This document shows positions 1-10,445 of a stretch of 64,000 bases of DNA, one piece after another. The stretch is from Aphrocallistes beatrix (taxonomy: Eukaryota > Porifera > Hexactinellida > Sceptrulophora > Aphrocallistidae). The position numbers and the translations under genes were made by a program. The stretch spans positions 7,068,523-7,132,522 of the forward strand of contig OY725489.1 of the NCBI GenBank assembly GCA_963281255.1, read 5' to 3'. Numbering within the stretch: the first letter of the stretch is position 1; every line of letters starts with the position of its first letter. The notes under the pieces are model-generated. The model searched no databases and was not told where the DNA came from. It was given only the letters and a program-made list of their open reading frames with translations.

Positions 1-13
1 CGCCTAATTGTCT

Positions 14-262
14 CCGCATCCAATATCTAAAAAAACGGTATGGGCCTAGAATGGTTAATAGTGTTGAGGTGCTTACTTATAATGTACACAAGCAGCTCTC
101 TGAATACATATCTCAGCCTTACATTCTCAAGGATGGAGATATCTTCCTTCTGTATTGAAATTCCACTCTTCGGTTATAACGAGATTGCCTCAATTATAAA
201 TTAGTTGTATTATAAATTGTCACATTTCAATGTTCTATTGACTATCATTTGGGTGTAGAACT
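14..262 (+). other. 3' flank of a further NHL family A copy lying off the left edge
   Basis: This stretch matches 7246-7490 and 11881-12135, which lie downstream of the NHL-A genes at 5952 and 10446. Shared blocks include GAATGGTTAATAGTGTTGAG and CATTCTCAAGGATG. The NHL-A array therefore probably continues to the left of the window. Homology stops near 262, where the other two copies carry a small MITE. The following 263-554 is AT-rich and shows nothing I can name. Confidence 0.75.
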
Positions 263-1214
263 CTTCTATGATATTTTGAGATTCTAGTATTAACTAACCA
301 TGGATTAATTAAAACCGTGGTATTTTGAAATATCGTAGTATTGTGAGATTTTTTCGGATACTCAAATGGCCTTGTGCTTCAATCGGTTTGATCTAACTTG
401 ATAACCACAGCCTTTTTTTTGTGAAATGATTTTAAATTTATTATTATATGAAGGTAGTTTAGTTGGGAAGATATGTATAGTGTTATGTCCGTGCTCAAGT
501 GAGATCTATTTTGAGTGTAGATGTGACTATAGTTTTCCGCACTTCTATCACTTTCAGTGTTCGTAAGTATTTATTCATAATATATTGTAGTGTCGCACTT
601 GTACAATGATTTCTATTGTGATAGTGTAGTCCATAGCATTCTATATACTAAGGCAATGGCACTCTATTCAAAATCTGGACCATGGATGGCCATTACCATC
701 GAACTTTCTAGACAATTAATTTATCAAGTTTTATGATTTTATGATTAAATATGATAAATTCATATACTCCCTACTTAGAAGATATTTTGGAATAATTTTC
801 CGAAACTGGAATAATTCATTTTCCTGGATATTTGCATCTATGCGTGAAAAATATCAGAATACATCACCTTACAATGACAACATCTTGATTTTTACAACCT
901 CAGGTTCAGGAAATAGATGAACTGATGTGATTACTTAGAAATAAGCCTGTGAATTTACCAATATGTGTCAACTTCTGTCAAATAAACGTCACTGAATAAA
1001 ATAATTAACCACATTTTGGTCACCCATAATAATTAAAAACGATATTTTTACGATATTTCAAAATGTTCTCAAAATATTGTCACTCACTCAAATCACCTAT
1101 CTGCGCATCGCTTGTCTATTCAACATTCATCTTCACATCACGTCTGCTCTATTCTACCCTATTCTCACTATTACTCGATTCACAGCATACTTTTCAACAT
1201 GGCTCGTCTGGTAC

Positions 1215-1378
1215 CTGGTTCATACTTGCCAACTGTCCCGTTTTGGCGGGGCGTTCCGCTTTTTTCACCCTCCTCTTGACCTCATTTTATCGAGTGTCCC
1301 GCTTTTAAATGAAATTTCCCCATTATGTCCCGGTTTTTTTTCAACGCTGCGTCCCGATTTTATCATGACTCAGGTTGG
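1215..1378. repeat. GTCCCG-rich interspersed element
   Basis: Contains repeated GTCCCG/CGTCCCG words and ends with a block ACGCTGCGTCCCG...TTTATCATGACTCAGG. The same block occurs at 59610-59775 and, reversed, at 63945-64000. Ends read TTGCCAACTGTCCCG and CAGGTTGGCA, a short inverted match. It sits at the first zinc-ligand codons of the THAP remnant, so it probably landed in that gene. Confidence 0.5.
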
Positions 1379-1782
1379 CATGTATGCTGGTTGTAAGTCA
1401 AACTATTGTGATAAGATGAATCCAACCTGTTTTCTCTTTTCCTGCTGACAATGTAACTCGTGAAAAATGGTTCCGAGCTATACCTCGGCGGAGAGAAGAC
1501 TACGAGATGAACAAACGATTGAGGGTATGTTTGATAATACACTTTAATCACAATAGTCTATTGTAATTTGTTTTTTATTTCAAGGTCTACATACGCCATT
1601 TCCATGAAGAAGACATCGAAATGACCATTCAATTCTCAGATGGATTGAGGATGATTGAGACGGAAAGGAAGAAAGTGGGTCTCAAGAAGGGTGCAGTCCC
1701 TAGCATCTTTCCTAACTGTCATAGTTATCTGACGGACGCTACTGTTAGTTGTCAAAGACTATCACTATATGGCAAGAATTAA
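1379..1782 (+). pseudogene. THAP-domain (C2CH zinc finger) remnant with a 60-bp intron
   Basis: THAP domains bind DNA through a C2CH zinc site and occur in P-type transposases and host factors. Visible here: AGCKSNYC, then after a frameshift near 1432 FSFPADN, EKWFRAIPRR, an intron 1525-1584 (GTATGT...TTTCAAG), VYIRHF, and KKGAVPSIF, which matches the family's AVPxxF signature. Two zinc ligands look lost: the first Cys is replaced where the GTCCCG element ends, and the Cys of the C-x2-H pair is Tyr (VYIRHF). The frame stops at 1780-1782. The fragment belongs to the surrounding terminal-inverted-repeat element. It is non-functional as a zinc finger as it stands. Confidence 0.7.
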
Positions 1783-2074
1783 AGGAGGATATAAGAAGCA
1801 TATCAGAAAAGTCTTGCGGAATTCAAAGAAACAGAAGCTAAGTTTATATTTCTACTCTTAATTGTATTAATTCTAAATTGCATCTAGTCGAACTCCCTGT
1901 CGGTGGGTTATTTATTGATCAAATTCAACGGTCATCTTTTTTCTTAAGATACAATATCATAATGAAATTTCTACAATCGAACCTTCAATAATTATTAATG
2001 AAAATTTATATTACAAGGCTTTTTATAAGGAAACAAACAAAATTTAACTATCCTGCCACTCACTAACCGATACC

Positions 2075-2296
2075 ATGTCATTGGAAAATATCATTAATGA
2101 AGTCGAATTATTTGAAATTATTAAAAATGAGAAGGTAATTTCCTCATCCACCCCTTCGATTCAACACGTGAATAATGCCATTCATAATATCACTAATGCT
2201 AAGATAAAAAAGAGTATTGGTTTAGAGAGTGAGTATACTAAAATTCTAGAAGTTGCTTCCAATTTAACGATTAAGAGCGTCATGTCATTCTTCTGA
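2075..2296 (+). CDS. 73-residue ORF of unknown function inside the P-like element
   Basis: ATG at 2075 follows CACTCACTAACCGATACC. The product is Asn/Ile/Lys-rich, with no signal peptide, membrane segment or motif that I recognise. It lies downstream of the THAP remnant in the same transposon and could be a shrunken piece of the transposase reading frame or a chance ORF. Confidence 0.2.
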   Translation: MSLENIINEVELFEIIKNEKVISSSTPSIQHVNNAIHNITNAKIKKSIGLESEYTKILEVASNLTIKSVMSFF

Positions 2297-2352
2297 AGTC
2301 TACATTCGTAGTGATGAAATAGAGATAACACTAAGCTAAAAATATATAACTA

Positions 2353-2540
2353 CAGTCAGGGTCGCTTACTATGAACCCGCTTAATATGAACATTAGTTTA
2401 TTATGAACTAACCTCCTGGTCCGAATTCCTTTTTTTAGATAGGATTTGTATTGAATCAAGTTCGCTTAATTAATATGAAGTATCTCTATTATGAACAGAT
2501 TCTTGGCCCCCTGGTGGTTCACAATAAGCGGCCCTGACTG
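2353..2540. mobile_element. pogo/Tigger-type MITE
   Basis: Inverted ends CAGTCAGGGTCGCTTA and AAGCGGCCCTGACTG, flanked by TA on both sides (2351-2352, 2541-2542). No ORF. CAGT ends and a TA target are typical of pogo-class Tc1/mariner derivatives. It is nested in the P-like element. Confidence 0.75.
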
Positions 2541-3076
2541 TATTTTTTTCTATGTTCTTTTGTTTTAGAGAGAGAGAGAGAGAGAATGAAGAAGCTAGTC
2601 TAGTTCTAAATGAATTGTCACACTTCATCTTTTATTTATTTAATTATTTATTTATATTTAGCAGTGTATTGATTGTGATTTTACCATTAAAGTGTATAAT
2701 CATATGTTCATTTTAAGTGGGTTGGGTGGTCCGAAATCATTAAAATCAATCAAATGTTACATTAGAGTACTTTAGAATAGTAATGAAAGGCAGTATAACA
2801 ATACATGATATTTTGAAAGCCGATGGTAATGGCCATCCATGGTCCAGATTTTGAATAGAGTGCCATTGCCTTAGTATATAGAATGCTATGTGTAGTCATA
2901 TATTTTGTATAGAAAAGGTGTGAAAAATTGTTTTCCATTTTTTTGCAGATGTGTGGAAATTTCGCTTAGATCTTAGAACTTAATCCTAGATTCATCATTT
3001 GACACCTACATGCCAATTTTCGTATTTCTACGACCTGCCAATTCTTCAATCAATTCGGACAAACAAACAAACAAAA

Positions 3077-3468
3077 TGTCGGTCGACAGACCGATAGTGC
3101 AGCTCCAGGAAGTGACTCGAAGGAACATGTAATATAAATATCGGATTACATCGTGAAATACTAATCTCACGGCATTCTAAGTCTACATATTAAAATACCT
3201 TATATTTGCCATTGAGAGCTAGCTTTTAGCTCAAAATAAGTTTTTTTTTTAAGGTATGAAAATATGTATTTATACATATGCTAGAAACTCAAAATATTCA
3301 TATTATTACTTTCAAAGTGTTTAAATCGGAATCTACACATTAAATATCCCATATTAGCCATTGAGAACTCGCTTTTAGCTCAAAATAAGATTTTTTCGAA
3401 AGTGTGAAAAAATTCGGACTGTTAGATTCCGCAGTACCGCGCGTACGGACATATAGGAGCTGCACTAA
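3077..3468. mobile_element. Interspersed element Q (GACAGACCGATAGTGCAGCTCC family)
   Basis: Inserted in the CAAA tract of a family T element. The left end carries GACAGACCGATAGTGCAGC and the right end GGAGCTGCACTAAAAA, which are partly inverted. Similar ends recur at 21020, 28950, 29530, 51185, 51740 and 63740-63930. Internally it carries two similar segments around 3185-3240 and 3345-3400. Class unknown. Confidence 0.5.
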
Positions 3469-3795
3469 AAATCCTAGCATTTTAATATATAAGATGTTAT
3501 ATGTCTGATATTACAATTTTTGTTTTTTCTAAACTCTCTGCCTTAAGTGAATAATCACAGAGGCGGCACATAGTACAGTGAGTGCTGTACCTCCATTTGA
3601 TTGGTTGAATTTTGAAATTTGGTTGGTTGAGCTGTACGTAATGCACAATCTTGATAAAGTCAGACTCGTGTTGAGTTAGCTAATCAGAAGATGGACTAGA
3701 TAGGACTCAGACGAATTCATTGTCTAGACTCTAGAAAGAGAAATTCATATTTAACTTCACTGAACTGATACCTGATTAAAACCTCGGAACTAACA

Positions 3796-4026
3796 CAGTG
3801 GTTCCCAACCTCAGGTCCATGGGTATAGTGGAAATAGTTCGCACAAAAACCGGAAATAATTCGCTTTCCAAAAAGGAATTGGTTCGCAAAAGCACCATTA
3901 ATCCTAATGACCAAAGTAAAACTATTTCCAAGTAAAACTATTTTTTTTACGGTTAATAGGAATGGTCCACAGAAAATAGGAAAATTTTTCTAGAGGGTCT
4001 ACAGTCGAAAAAGGTTGAAACCTTGG
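3796..4026. mobile_element. hAT-type MITE
   Basis: Starts CAGTGGTTCCCAACCT and ends AGGTTGAAACCTTGG, an imperfect inverted repeat of the widespread hAT end. Flanking 8-mers AACTAACA (3788-3795) and AACTAGCA (4027-4034) match 7 of 8. Its right half is also present upstream of the second adaptor copy (12850-12934), so it was there before that duplication. Confidence 0.7.
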
Positions 4027-4055
4027 AACTAGCACCTCTGTTCCATATTTAGCTG

Positions 4056-5500
4056 ATGTCCTCGCAGAGTCTTCTCCCGCGGACTCGGGTCTACCTCTTC
4101 TGGAGCAAGGACAGGAACACGGGCTGTGGACAGGTGCTGTTCTCCGGGAAGGGAGCCACTGCCCAGCTGGTCTGGGACGCCGGACGCAACCACTTCTCCA
4201 CCACCGAGGTCCTAGCAACCGGGTGGCACTCAGGAATGTTGATAAGAGACTACTTCGATGTGGCAGCTGTTGAGCCATTCCATGTCCCACCGTCCTCTTC
4301 CTGTCTCGACATCGAGATAACCACCTCTCAACCTGGACCCTTGTCCCCTCCAATCAAAATGAAGTCTCCTCTCATCCTAGTGAAACGCGAACAATCCCCT
4401 TCCACTCACAGCTCCGCCTCTCTTCCTATAAATAGCTCTCTAGCCAAGAACAGCTCCAAGTGTTCCTCTCCCAGTGAGTAAGGATCCTGGAGGAATGCTG
4501 GACTGCTGGTAATGGAGATGTGCCAGACAAGAGTGCCTCGCGGAACCTATCAGATAGTGACTATTTCGACCACTTGACAGCTGAGCAGGAAAGCCCGCCT
4601 GATTCCCAGGAAAGGAGCGACTCCATCTACGATGTCCCGCGTAGCTGCCAGCCAGTAGAGGACGCGGTCTATCAAGTCCCGCCCAACAACCAACTGGTCG
4701 ATGATGCTACCCACGAATAACAATGACCTATACCAGTCTCCAAGCAACATACCTGTCACTGAGGTATGCGATAAGGAAAACGACATTCCTAAGGAGCAGT
4801 CGAGTGACCTTAGCAACGCAGGAATGCCTCCAGAAATTAAGGCGCCTGATTGTGAGAATGGCTCCCCTTCTGACGGAGAGGATTTCTACCAAGTTCCACT
4901 CACAAACATTTCCCGCCCGAAACTGTCCAACGGTAGCAGCGAAGTCCACATTCCCAGCCACTACGATACCTACGACCGTCCCCTCCTCCTGTCTAAGGGG
5001 CGCGAAGTGTCCCGCATCCTGTCACCACTAGACACCTCTCAATCGGGCGCCAATTCGCCTGATGAAGTCACTCCCAGTTCCCCAGCGCAAGACTTTAATT
5101 CATGCGCCCAACGCGCGCATTTGCTGAAGAGAGGACCAATCCCGTATAAGAGAGCTCACTCCAAGCCCGCCTCCCCGACTCCCCGGATACGGCGTCCGCG
5201 CAGAGGAATGTGGAGAGTGAGCTGCAGGCGTTGAGAGAGGAGCTGGAGAGAGAGAGCGGCGGAGGAGACAGGAATTCGAGCGGGAACTTCTCCGCTGCCA
5301 GACGGAGGGAGAACTCTGGCGCTCAAACTGCGAGGATGGAGCCCAGAAACTGAGTCTGGCGCTCTCGCAGCTGGAGAGCGGGCAGCTGTCCGCAGACTGA
5401 CGGAGGAGCTGCCCGAGCTGAGAGCTGACTGCCAGCCAATCAGCTGCTCCCCTCTCTCCGAGACTCACAGAACAGCTGGGAGTCGAGGGAGGGCGCCAAT
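4056..5500 (+). pseudogene. Broken scaffold/adaptor gene with Y-x-x-P motifs, copy 1
   Basis: GC-rich coding-like sequence in an AT-rich setting, about 95 percent identical to 12957-14440. The conceptual protein has an N-terminal segment I do not recognise (RVYLFWSKDRNTGC...), a Ser/Pro-rich part, Tyr motifs YDVP, YQVP, YQSP, YQVP and YDRP, and a charged C-terminal coiled coil (5220-5430). Y-x-x-P, especially YDVP, is the phosphotyrosine motif bound by Crk-type SH2 domains, so a signalling scaffold is a fair inference. Lesions: a 1-base deletion giving TAA at 4479, an 11-base deletion near 4707 relative to copy 2, and a further frame change in the coiled coil. It may be one large exon or a processed copy. 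Confidence 0.7.
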
Positions 5501-5534
5501 CATCACTAAGCCTTTGATCCTAATGTATTTGAAT

Positions 5535-5790
5535 TATCTGCATATTTTCACACCATTTGATGAATTTGGAAAATAATGCTAGAGACTAGCTTCCAACGAG
5601 TGACATGGGGTTTTTAGGGATGTAGACTTCGAATATCATATTTTCAGATCTATATGACAAAGTATTTGTTTACTTTTGTTTACATTAGATACATAAAGTA
5701 AACAAATCTCAAATACGTTAGAAACTTGCTTTAAACGGTTGACATTTGGTTTTCAGGGGTGTAGAATTCGAATATCATATTTTCAAGTAA
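5535..5790 (+). mobile_element. Family T fragment, internal repeats only
   Basis: Nearly two copies of the about 140-bp internal T unit (GCTAGAGACTAGCTTCCAAC..., TTTGTTTACTTTTGTTTAC). Both element ends are missing. It sits just upstream of the NHL-A promoter. Confidence 0.7.
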
Positions 5791-5884
5791 ATGACCATAA
5801 TAACTAAGATTGTATGTGTATAAGAAATTTTATACCTCATGAGCTTGGGACAAAACTTATTCCCCACCCTGTACTTTCATATCA

Positions 5885-5951
5885 TTGCTAGTTCTTTAGT
5901 ATAATCAATTTACTATCCCAGTTCCATTCTCTTAGCTTGATTTATTCAATA
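5885..5951 (+). promoter_or_regulatory. Conserved proximal 5' region of NHL-A genes
   Basis: TTGCTAGTTCTTTAGTATAA, then CCAGTTCCATTCTCTTAGCT, immediately before the ATG. Both blocks recur before the copies at 10446 (10390-10445) and 15914 (15848-15913); the second also recurs before 34020. Farther upstream the copies differ because different transposons are inserted. This short shared block is the best candidate for the core promoter and 5' leader. Confidence 0.5.
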
Positions 5952-6863
5952 ATGGCAACTGCTGCTATCGGTGTAGAGTTTGATGGGGCTGTGAATGGTC
6001 TAGCTGAGGAGCTAGGCGGGATCGTGGTTACTGAGTCTACTGCTGGAGTGTCTAGTCTGCCTGTACTAGCTTTCAAGAGTGGAATGACACCTGTAGTGAG
6101 GGTTGGAGGGAAACAGAGTAGTGAAGAAGGAATGTTCAATAGTCCTTTTGGAGTAGCAGTGGACTATCAAACTAGAAATATTTATGTATCAGATCAGAAC
6201 AACAATAGAGTCCAAGTGTTTAATAGCATTGGAGAGTATTTGTACAAGTTTGGAGATCAGGTGAATATTCCTCTTCGTATTGCTATTTCTGATAATAGAG
6301 TGTTTGTTAGTCAATACAACTCTAATTGTGTGTCAGTTCATGATTTAAACGGAACTCTCATCACAGAGTTAGGAAGTCTTGGAGAATCCCAATTGGATTA
6401 TCTAATTGGGATCACAATCAATGAAATGAATGGAGACATCTATGTGTGTGATCCTAATAATCATAGAATACAAATGTTTTACAAATATTTACCATTAAAA
6501 TCTCAGTTCGGACAAGGAATACTGAATAGACCTTGTAACATCGAACTAACTAACGAGTTTATTTATGTGCTTTGCTGCTATGAACCTTTCCTATACTCTT
6601 TCACTTATGACTTCACTCAAACACACAACACTGCTATCAGTTCTATTTCCAAACACTTGAAAGGTCCAAGTGGATTCTGCATAGATTTATCTGGTCACTT
6701 TATTATATCGGATTCGATTCTAAAAGCTATTTTTATTTTCAATCAACAAGGTGAATCAGTGCGCAAAATTACTGATAGTTTATCTAGACCTTTCGGAGTT
6801 ACACTGGATTCAAAAGGGAGAATCTTAGTTGTCGACTACAACCACTCTCTTCTCATTTTCTGA
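5952..6863 (+). CDS. Single-exon NHL-repeat beta-propeller protein, family A copy 2
   Basis: 303 residues. NHL repeats form six-bladed propellers that bind proteins or RNA. I count six blades, e.g. FGVAVDYQTRNIYVSDQNNN near residues 65-85, IYVCDPNNHRIQMF near 165, and a last blade ending LLIF at the stop. There is no RING, B-box, signal peptide or membrane segment, so this is a free-standing propeller rather than a TRIM protein. An in-frame TTG lies 15 bases upstream, but the first ATG is at 5952. The ORF has no lesion, unlike the adaptor next to it, which argues for recent or continuing selection. Partner and function unknown. Confidence 0.85.
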   Translation: MATAAIGVEFDGAVNGLAEELGGIVVTESTAGVSSLPVLAFKSGMTPVVRVGGKQSSEEGMFNSPFGVAVDYQTRNIYVSDQNNNRVQVFNSIGEYLYKFGDQVNIPLRIAISDNRVFVSQYNSNCVSVHDLNGTLITELGSLGESQLDYLIGITINEMNGDIYVCDPNNHRIQMFYKYLPLKSQFGQGILNRPCNIELTNEFIYVLCCYEPFLYSFTYDFTQTHNTAISSISKHLKGPSGFCIDLSGHFIISDSILKAIFIFNQQGESVRKITDSLSRPFGVTLDSKGRILVVDYNHSLLIF

Positions 6864-7490
6864 TTTCTTCTTTCTCTTCGATATATTCTCGCTTTTTATT
6901 CTAACATTCCCTCAGTCATTGCTTGACTTTTTTTAATTAATTAGCATCTTTTCTATTTCTTTTGTTTCTATTTGTTTGTATTTTTGTTTGCCAATACGTA
7001 TACGATTGTTATATTTTATGTGTTCGACTATTTGCTTTACTTCATTAAATCTTATCAATAATGCGTACGTATGAACTCAAATCCTATATTTGCGTTGTGT
7101 TAGCATGTTCCATTAAATTCATTTTTGTAGTATATTTGAAACTTTTGAGCTTGGGTAGTTAGGGTATCATGTTAGTTTTATAAGTAGTGGGTATAATCAG
7201 AAGAATGAGTCCGTCTCATAATTAGTTGTGCACATAATTATACCCGCATCCAATATCTAAAAATTCTCTATGAGCCTAGAATGGTTAATAGTGTTGAGGT
7301 GTTGACTTATTATCACACAAGCAGCTCTCTGAATACATATCTCATCCTTACATTCTCAAGGATGGAGATATCTTCCTACTGCATTGAGATTCCATTCTTC
7401 AGTTATAGCGAGACTTTCTTTATAAATTAGAGTTGAAATTCTAAATTGTCACATTTGAATTATCCATTGGCTATCATTTGAGACTAGGAC
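6864..7490 (+). other. Duplicated 3' flank of NHL-A
   Basis: Collinear with 11373-12140 downstream of the next NHL-A gene (GATTTCTTCTTTCT after the stop, then CATTAAATTCATTTTTGTAG, then GAATGGTTAATAGTGTTGAG). No ORF or RNA gene seen. It shows that duplication units included at least 0.6 kb beyond the stop codon. Confidence 0.7.
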
Positions 7491-7496
7491 TAATTA

Positions 7497-7675
7497 CTGT
7501 GGGATTCGCTTGTTACCAACTCGTGTTTTGCTCATGGAATGGTTGCTAATAAGCAATGTTGTTAATGAAGGATTAACACAAAATCTTCACCAGGGACCTG
7601 AAGATTGGTCGGTAATAGGGCTATATTGCTAATAAGAGAGATATTATTAGAAACAAATTCCAATGTATACTGAAT
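7497..7675. mobile_element. TA-target MITE (CAGTGGAATTCGCTTATTAGC family)
   Basis: Diverged copy of the MITE at 55677-55838; the same element occupies the equivalent place at 12144-12276. Its presence in both flanks means it inserted before these two NHL-A units separated. Confidence 0.6.
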
Positions 7676-7744
7676 TTCGAGTTCATTAACAATTTACTTC
7701 CAAGCTAATTGATTGTTTGAGTTTTTTCTTTGAAGTTACAGAGA

Positions 7745-7975
7745 GTGTCAATCTTTCTGAAGCGGAATTAGCGATGGAGTAGATCGGGAATTTGTTCTCC
7801 AAGAAGTCCCTCGCGGACAAGACCTCTCTCGCGTGGAGACGTGGAGGCCGCCACTCCTGAGACAACTCCTGCCGCCAACTGGGTCTGGTGGCGGGGAGGA
7901 GGAGAAGGAGGAGTCTGATTGGCTGCCTACTCTGGATAGGAAAGAGCGGCTGTTCGGTTTCCTCTTGTGTTGGGG
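7745..7975 (+). pseudogene. GC-rich exon remnant, possibly SFT2-like
   Basis: Coding-like GC-rich island. One frame reads IGNLFSKKSLADKTSLAW after an in-frame TAG. A second reads DWLPTLDRKERLFGFLLCWG, followed by GTAGGT, a possible donor site. That second string resembles the start of SFT2 vesicle-transport proteins (L-x-R-x-x-R-hydrophobic-GF). The frames disagree, so it is broken. Identification is tentative. Confidence 0.3.
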
Positions 7976-8051
7976 TAGGTGTAACATTCTTCGTGTTGTC
8001 AGGGTTGCTCCTGCCACTTATTGTCCTATAAGCGCGGGGGTTCGCTCTTGA

Positions 8052-8145
8052 GCAGTGCGTCTGAATATATTAGAAAAGGTATTATACACTACTCACCAGA
8101 TACACTCCTAATTTCAAACCCCCAAATTTTCATTCGCATAAATTG
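8052..8145. repeat. Repeat shared with 19637-19727
   Basis: Both copies carry CAGTGCGT-TGAAT and TATTATACACTACTCACCAG and CAAACCCCCAAATTTTCATT in the same order. Origin unknown. 8146-8439 shows nothing further. Confidence 0.6.
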
Positions 8146-8439
8146 ATTAATAATATTCTAATTTAAGGTGAATTGGGTGTAATTCTGGATTTTTACTCTT
8201 CTAAACACTTTGAGATTTAACAGTATAAGCCTAAACGAGCGTCTCGCGCTCCTAGATTATACTTTGAAATAAGATATTCCAGGAGTATTATTCCATTGAC
8301 TAAACAAGTGTTTGATTCTCCTCATCCATTGTAGTATTCAGTGATCTATCCTTAAATAAGGATAACAGTCTACTAATCAACACAATGTATAGAGTCACGA
8401 ATGAGCTAGAAATGTTCCGATAAAAATATACTGATAGTT

Positions 8440-8945
8440 TTGTTCAGATTTATATTTCCATTAGTTCTATATCTTTAATTTTCTGCTTAGCTCTAACAAA
8501 ATATGGCAATTAAATATAACAGCAAAGAATACTTCACTGATCAACGAGAACACACACAAAGGCAGCACTGGTACTTTAAACCTGGACAGTAAGTTTCAAA
8601 CCTCCACAAAAACAGAAACAAAACAAACTTAGTACATCGACAGACACCTGTGCAGCTCACAGAAACGCCATTGTCTACTCTCCACCACTCCACCACTCCA
8701 CAACATTAAGTGAATCTACTTCAAACCAATCAAACTGACTCACTTCTTACACCAATAAACTCAGCACTACCCAGAATCCTACTTACCAACGAGTAGCACT
8801 CTGTCTGCAATCCTCTGACTAACACCTTTCAACCTCAAGCTTGACAGAATCTCAACTCATAGACATTGTCAATACTCCGTGACTCAATTCCTATTGACTT
8901 AATAATCCAATTTCAGCAATGTTGAGCATAGTAGCATTAATCAAT
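8440..8945 (+). other. Distal upstream region of NHL-A copy 3, shared with copy 4
   Basis: Matches 15005-15340 (TTTCCATTAGTTCT, AACTCAGCACTACCCAGA, CAGAATCTCAACTCA, TTCAGCA-TGTTGAGCAT). In both places it is separated from its NHL-A gene by transposons, but by different ones. No ORF seen. Confidence 0.65.
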
Positions 8946-8965
8946 CCTATCCATATACAATTATA

Positions 8966-8993
8966 TCCTTACTATTAAAACTCGATTAATGTG

Positions 8994-9058
<65 letters not shown>

Positions 9059-9550
9059 GTAACGAATTGATTGAAGAAACTGCCGGGCGAAGAAAGCTGA
9101 TTTTTGGCATGTGGGAGTATTTTGGCTATGGCTCCAGTAAGTTCTGAGCGCAGAGCAAAATGTCGACTCATCATGGAATTATGACGTCATTGTCACATTT
9201 TTAAAAGTTAAGCAACAGCGTTATTCGGGCATAACTCAATCATTATAGGAGATAGAAAGCTGAAATTTTAATAGAATCTGTATACTAACATGCCTCACAT
9301 ATGATGTAACTATCACCAAAAAATAATGACTCATCACTTTGTTATGACGTCATCATTACTCATCAAAATTTTAAAAATGGAAAAATTTGGTGATTTTTCG
9401 AGTGATATCGTTTTAAAACTAAGATGCACATATCTAGTGATGATTTCTTCCTAATAATTAACCAATGTCACCTTCAGGCGACCGAAGGGAGCCTCCGGCG
9501 GACACAAAGTGTCCGCCAGCCGCGCAGTGCAAGCAAGCGAAGCGCGCTTG
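8966..9550 (+). mobile_element. Helitron-like family U element, full length
   Basis: Begins TCCTTACTATTAAAACTCG after an A and ends GCGCGCTTG before a T. After the 5' end come a TA dinucleotide tract (8998-9056) and the conserved AACGAATTGATTGAAGAAAC block. It carries two TGACGTCA octamers and the 3' hairpin GCGGACAC-AAA-GTGTCCGC. No coding capacity. It is followed directly by a family T element. Confidence 0.7.
8998..9056. repeat. (TA)n microsatellite in family U
   Basis: About 29 TA units at the position where other U copies carry shorter tracts or a nested insertion. Confidence 0.9.
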
Positions 9551-9552
9551 TA

Positions 9553-10380
9553 TCTATTATATTAAAATGCTAGGATTTGTTTGTTTGTTTGTTTGTTCGA
9601 ATTGATTGAAGAATTGGCAAGTCGTAGAGATACGAAAATTGGCATATAGGTGTCAAATGATGAATCTACGATTAAGTTCTAAGATCTAAGCGAAATTTTC
9701 ACACCTCCGCAAAAAAAATGGGAAACAATTTTTCACACCTTTCTATACAATACTATGTACGGCTTCACTCTCAAATAGAAATCATTATACGACAATATTG
9801 TAGGCAGTAATTGTAATTAATACTTCAAAGCAATAAGTTTTATGAATGTCTCAATTATATATTATAGTGTATAGCAGTTAAAAAGGTTATTTCTATATTT
9901 TCACACCTTTATATACTTATTTTCACACGATTTGACGAATTTTGAAAATTATGCTAGAAACTAGCTTCCAACAGTTGACATGGGGTTTTTAGGGGTGTAG
10001 ATTTCGAATGTCATATTTTCAGATAGATGTGATAAATTATTTGTTTACTTTTGTTTACAATAGATACATAAATTAATGGTCGCGCAAAGTAGGCTTCTCA
10101 AAGTGGAGATTTATATTTGTATTTTTCCGGTTTAAGGATAAATTTTCAAAAAGAGTACATCTGATATAAACGAAGGATCTAACAAAAATTGTATTGAGAT
10201 ATTTGTGTATAGATTTATATCAGCCAATAATACATTTTGATGGGCTAAAATTTACCGGTTCGGAGATATTGGTGAAAGCAGTCGAGACCATTCATAATTA
10301 GGAGCACTAAGGCTGATCATAACTGATTTCACCAATATCATCGAACAGGCAGCGCAGTGCAAGCAAGCTAAGCGCACTTG
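9553..10380 (+). mobile_element. Helitron-like family T element
   Basis: 5' end TCTATTATATTAAAATGCTA, TTTG tract, then the block from ATTGATTGAAGAATTGGCAA, one 140-bp internal unit from 9952, a diverged segment 10080-10350, and the 3' end AAGCAAGCTAAGCGCACTTG. The 3' hairpin is absent here. It ends 65 bp before an NHL-A gene. Confidence 0.65.
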
Positions 10381-10445
10381 TACTTTTATATAATTGCTAG
10401 TTCTTAAGTAATATCAACTGACCACACCAGTTCTATTCTCTTAAC

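Larger units (their letters stand above)
632..2889 (+). mobile_element. P-element-like DNA transposon with THAP remnant
   Basis: The element begins CATAGCATTC and ends GAATGCTAT. The first about 75 bp (632-706) and last about 75 bp (2814-2889) are near-perfect inverted repeats. It is flanked by the 8-bp direct repeat GTGTAGTC (624-631 and 2890-2897), and the sister family T copy near 19138 has this target once, as GTGCAGTC. THAP coding sequence inside, long terminal inverted repeats and an 8-bp duplication are the P-superfamily pattern. At 2.26 kb, with two nested insertions, it is too short to encode a full P transposase, so it is a dead derivative. Another copy of its end lies at 36514-36569. 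Confidence 0.65.
555..3494 (-). mobile_element. Helitron-like family T element, split by two insertions
   Basis: Left part 555-631, right part 2890-3076 and 3469-3494. Read on the minus strand it starts with the family T 5' end (TCTTATATATTAAAATGC, 3494 downward), a TTTG tract and the conserved block around 2940-3060. A THAP-containing element splits it at 632-2889 and a second element splits the TTTG tract at 3077-3468. Copies at 19138 and 32530 show the unsplit arrangement. The 3' hairpin end is missing. Confidence 0.75.

Noticed and set aside
4550..4816. Minus-strand ORFs over the adaptor copies (also at 3922-4353, 5100-5468, 12826-13119, 13455-13733, 14073-14348)
   Set aside because: They are opposite-strand shadows of GC-rich plus-strand coding sequence; the plus strand has the Y-x-x-P motifs and coiled coil.
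8986..9174. ORF with poly Tyr-Ile
   Set aside because: Produced by the TA tract of a family U element.
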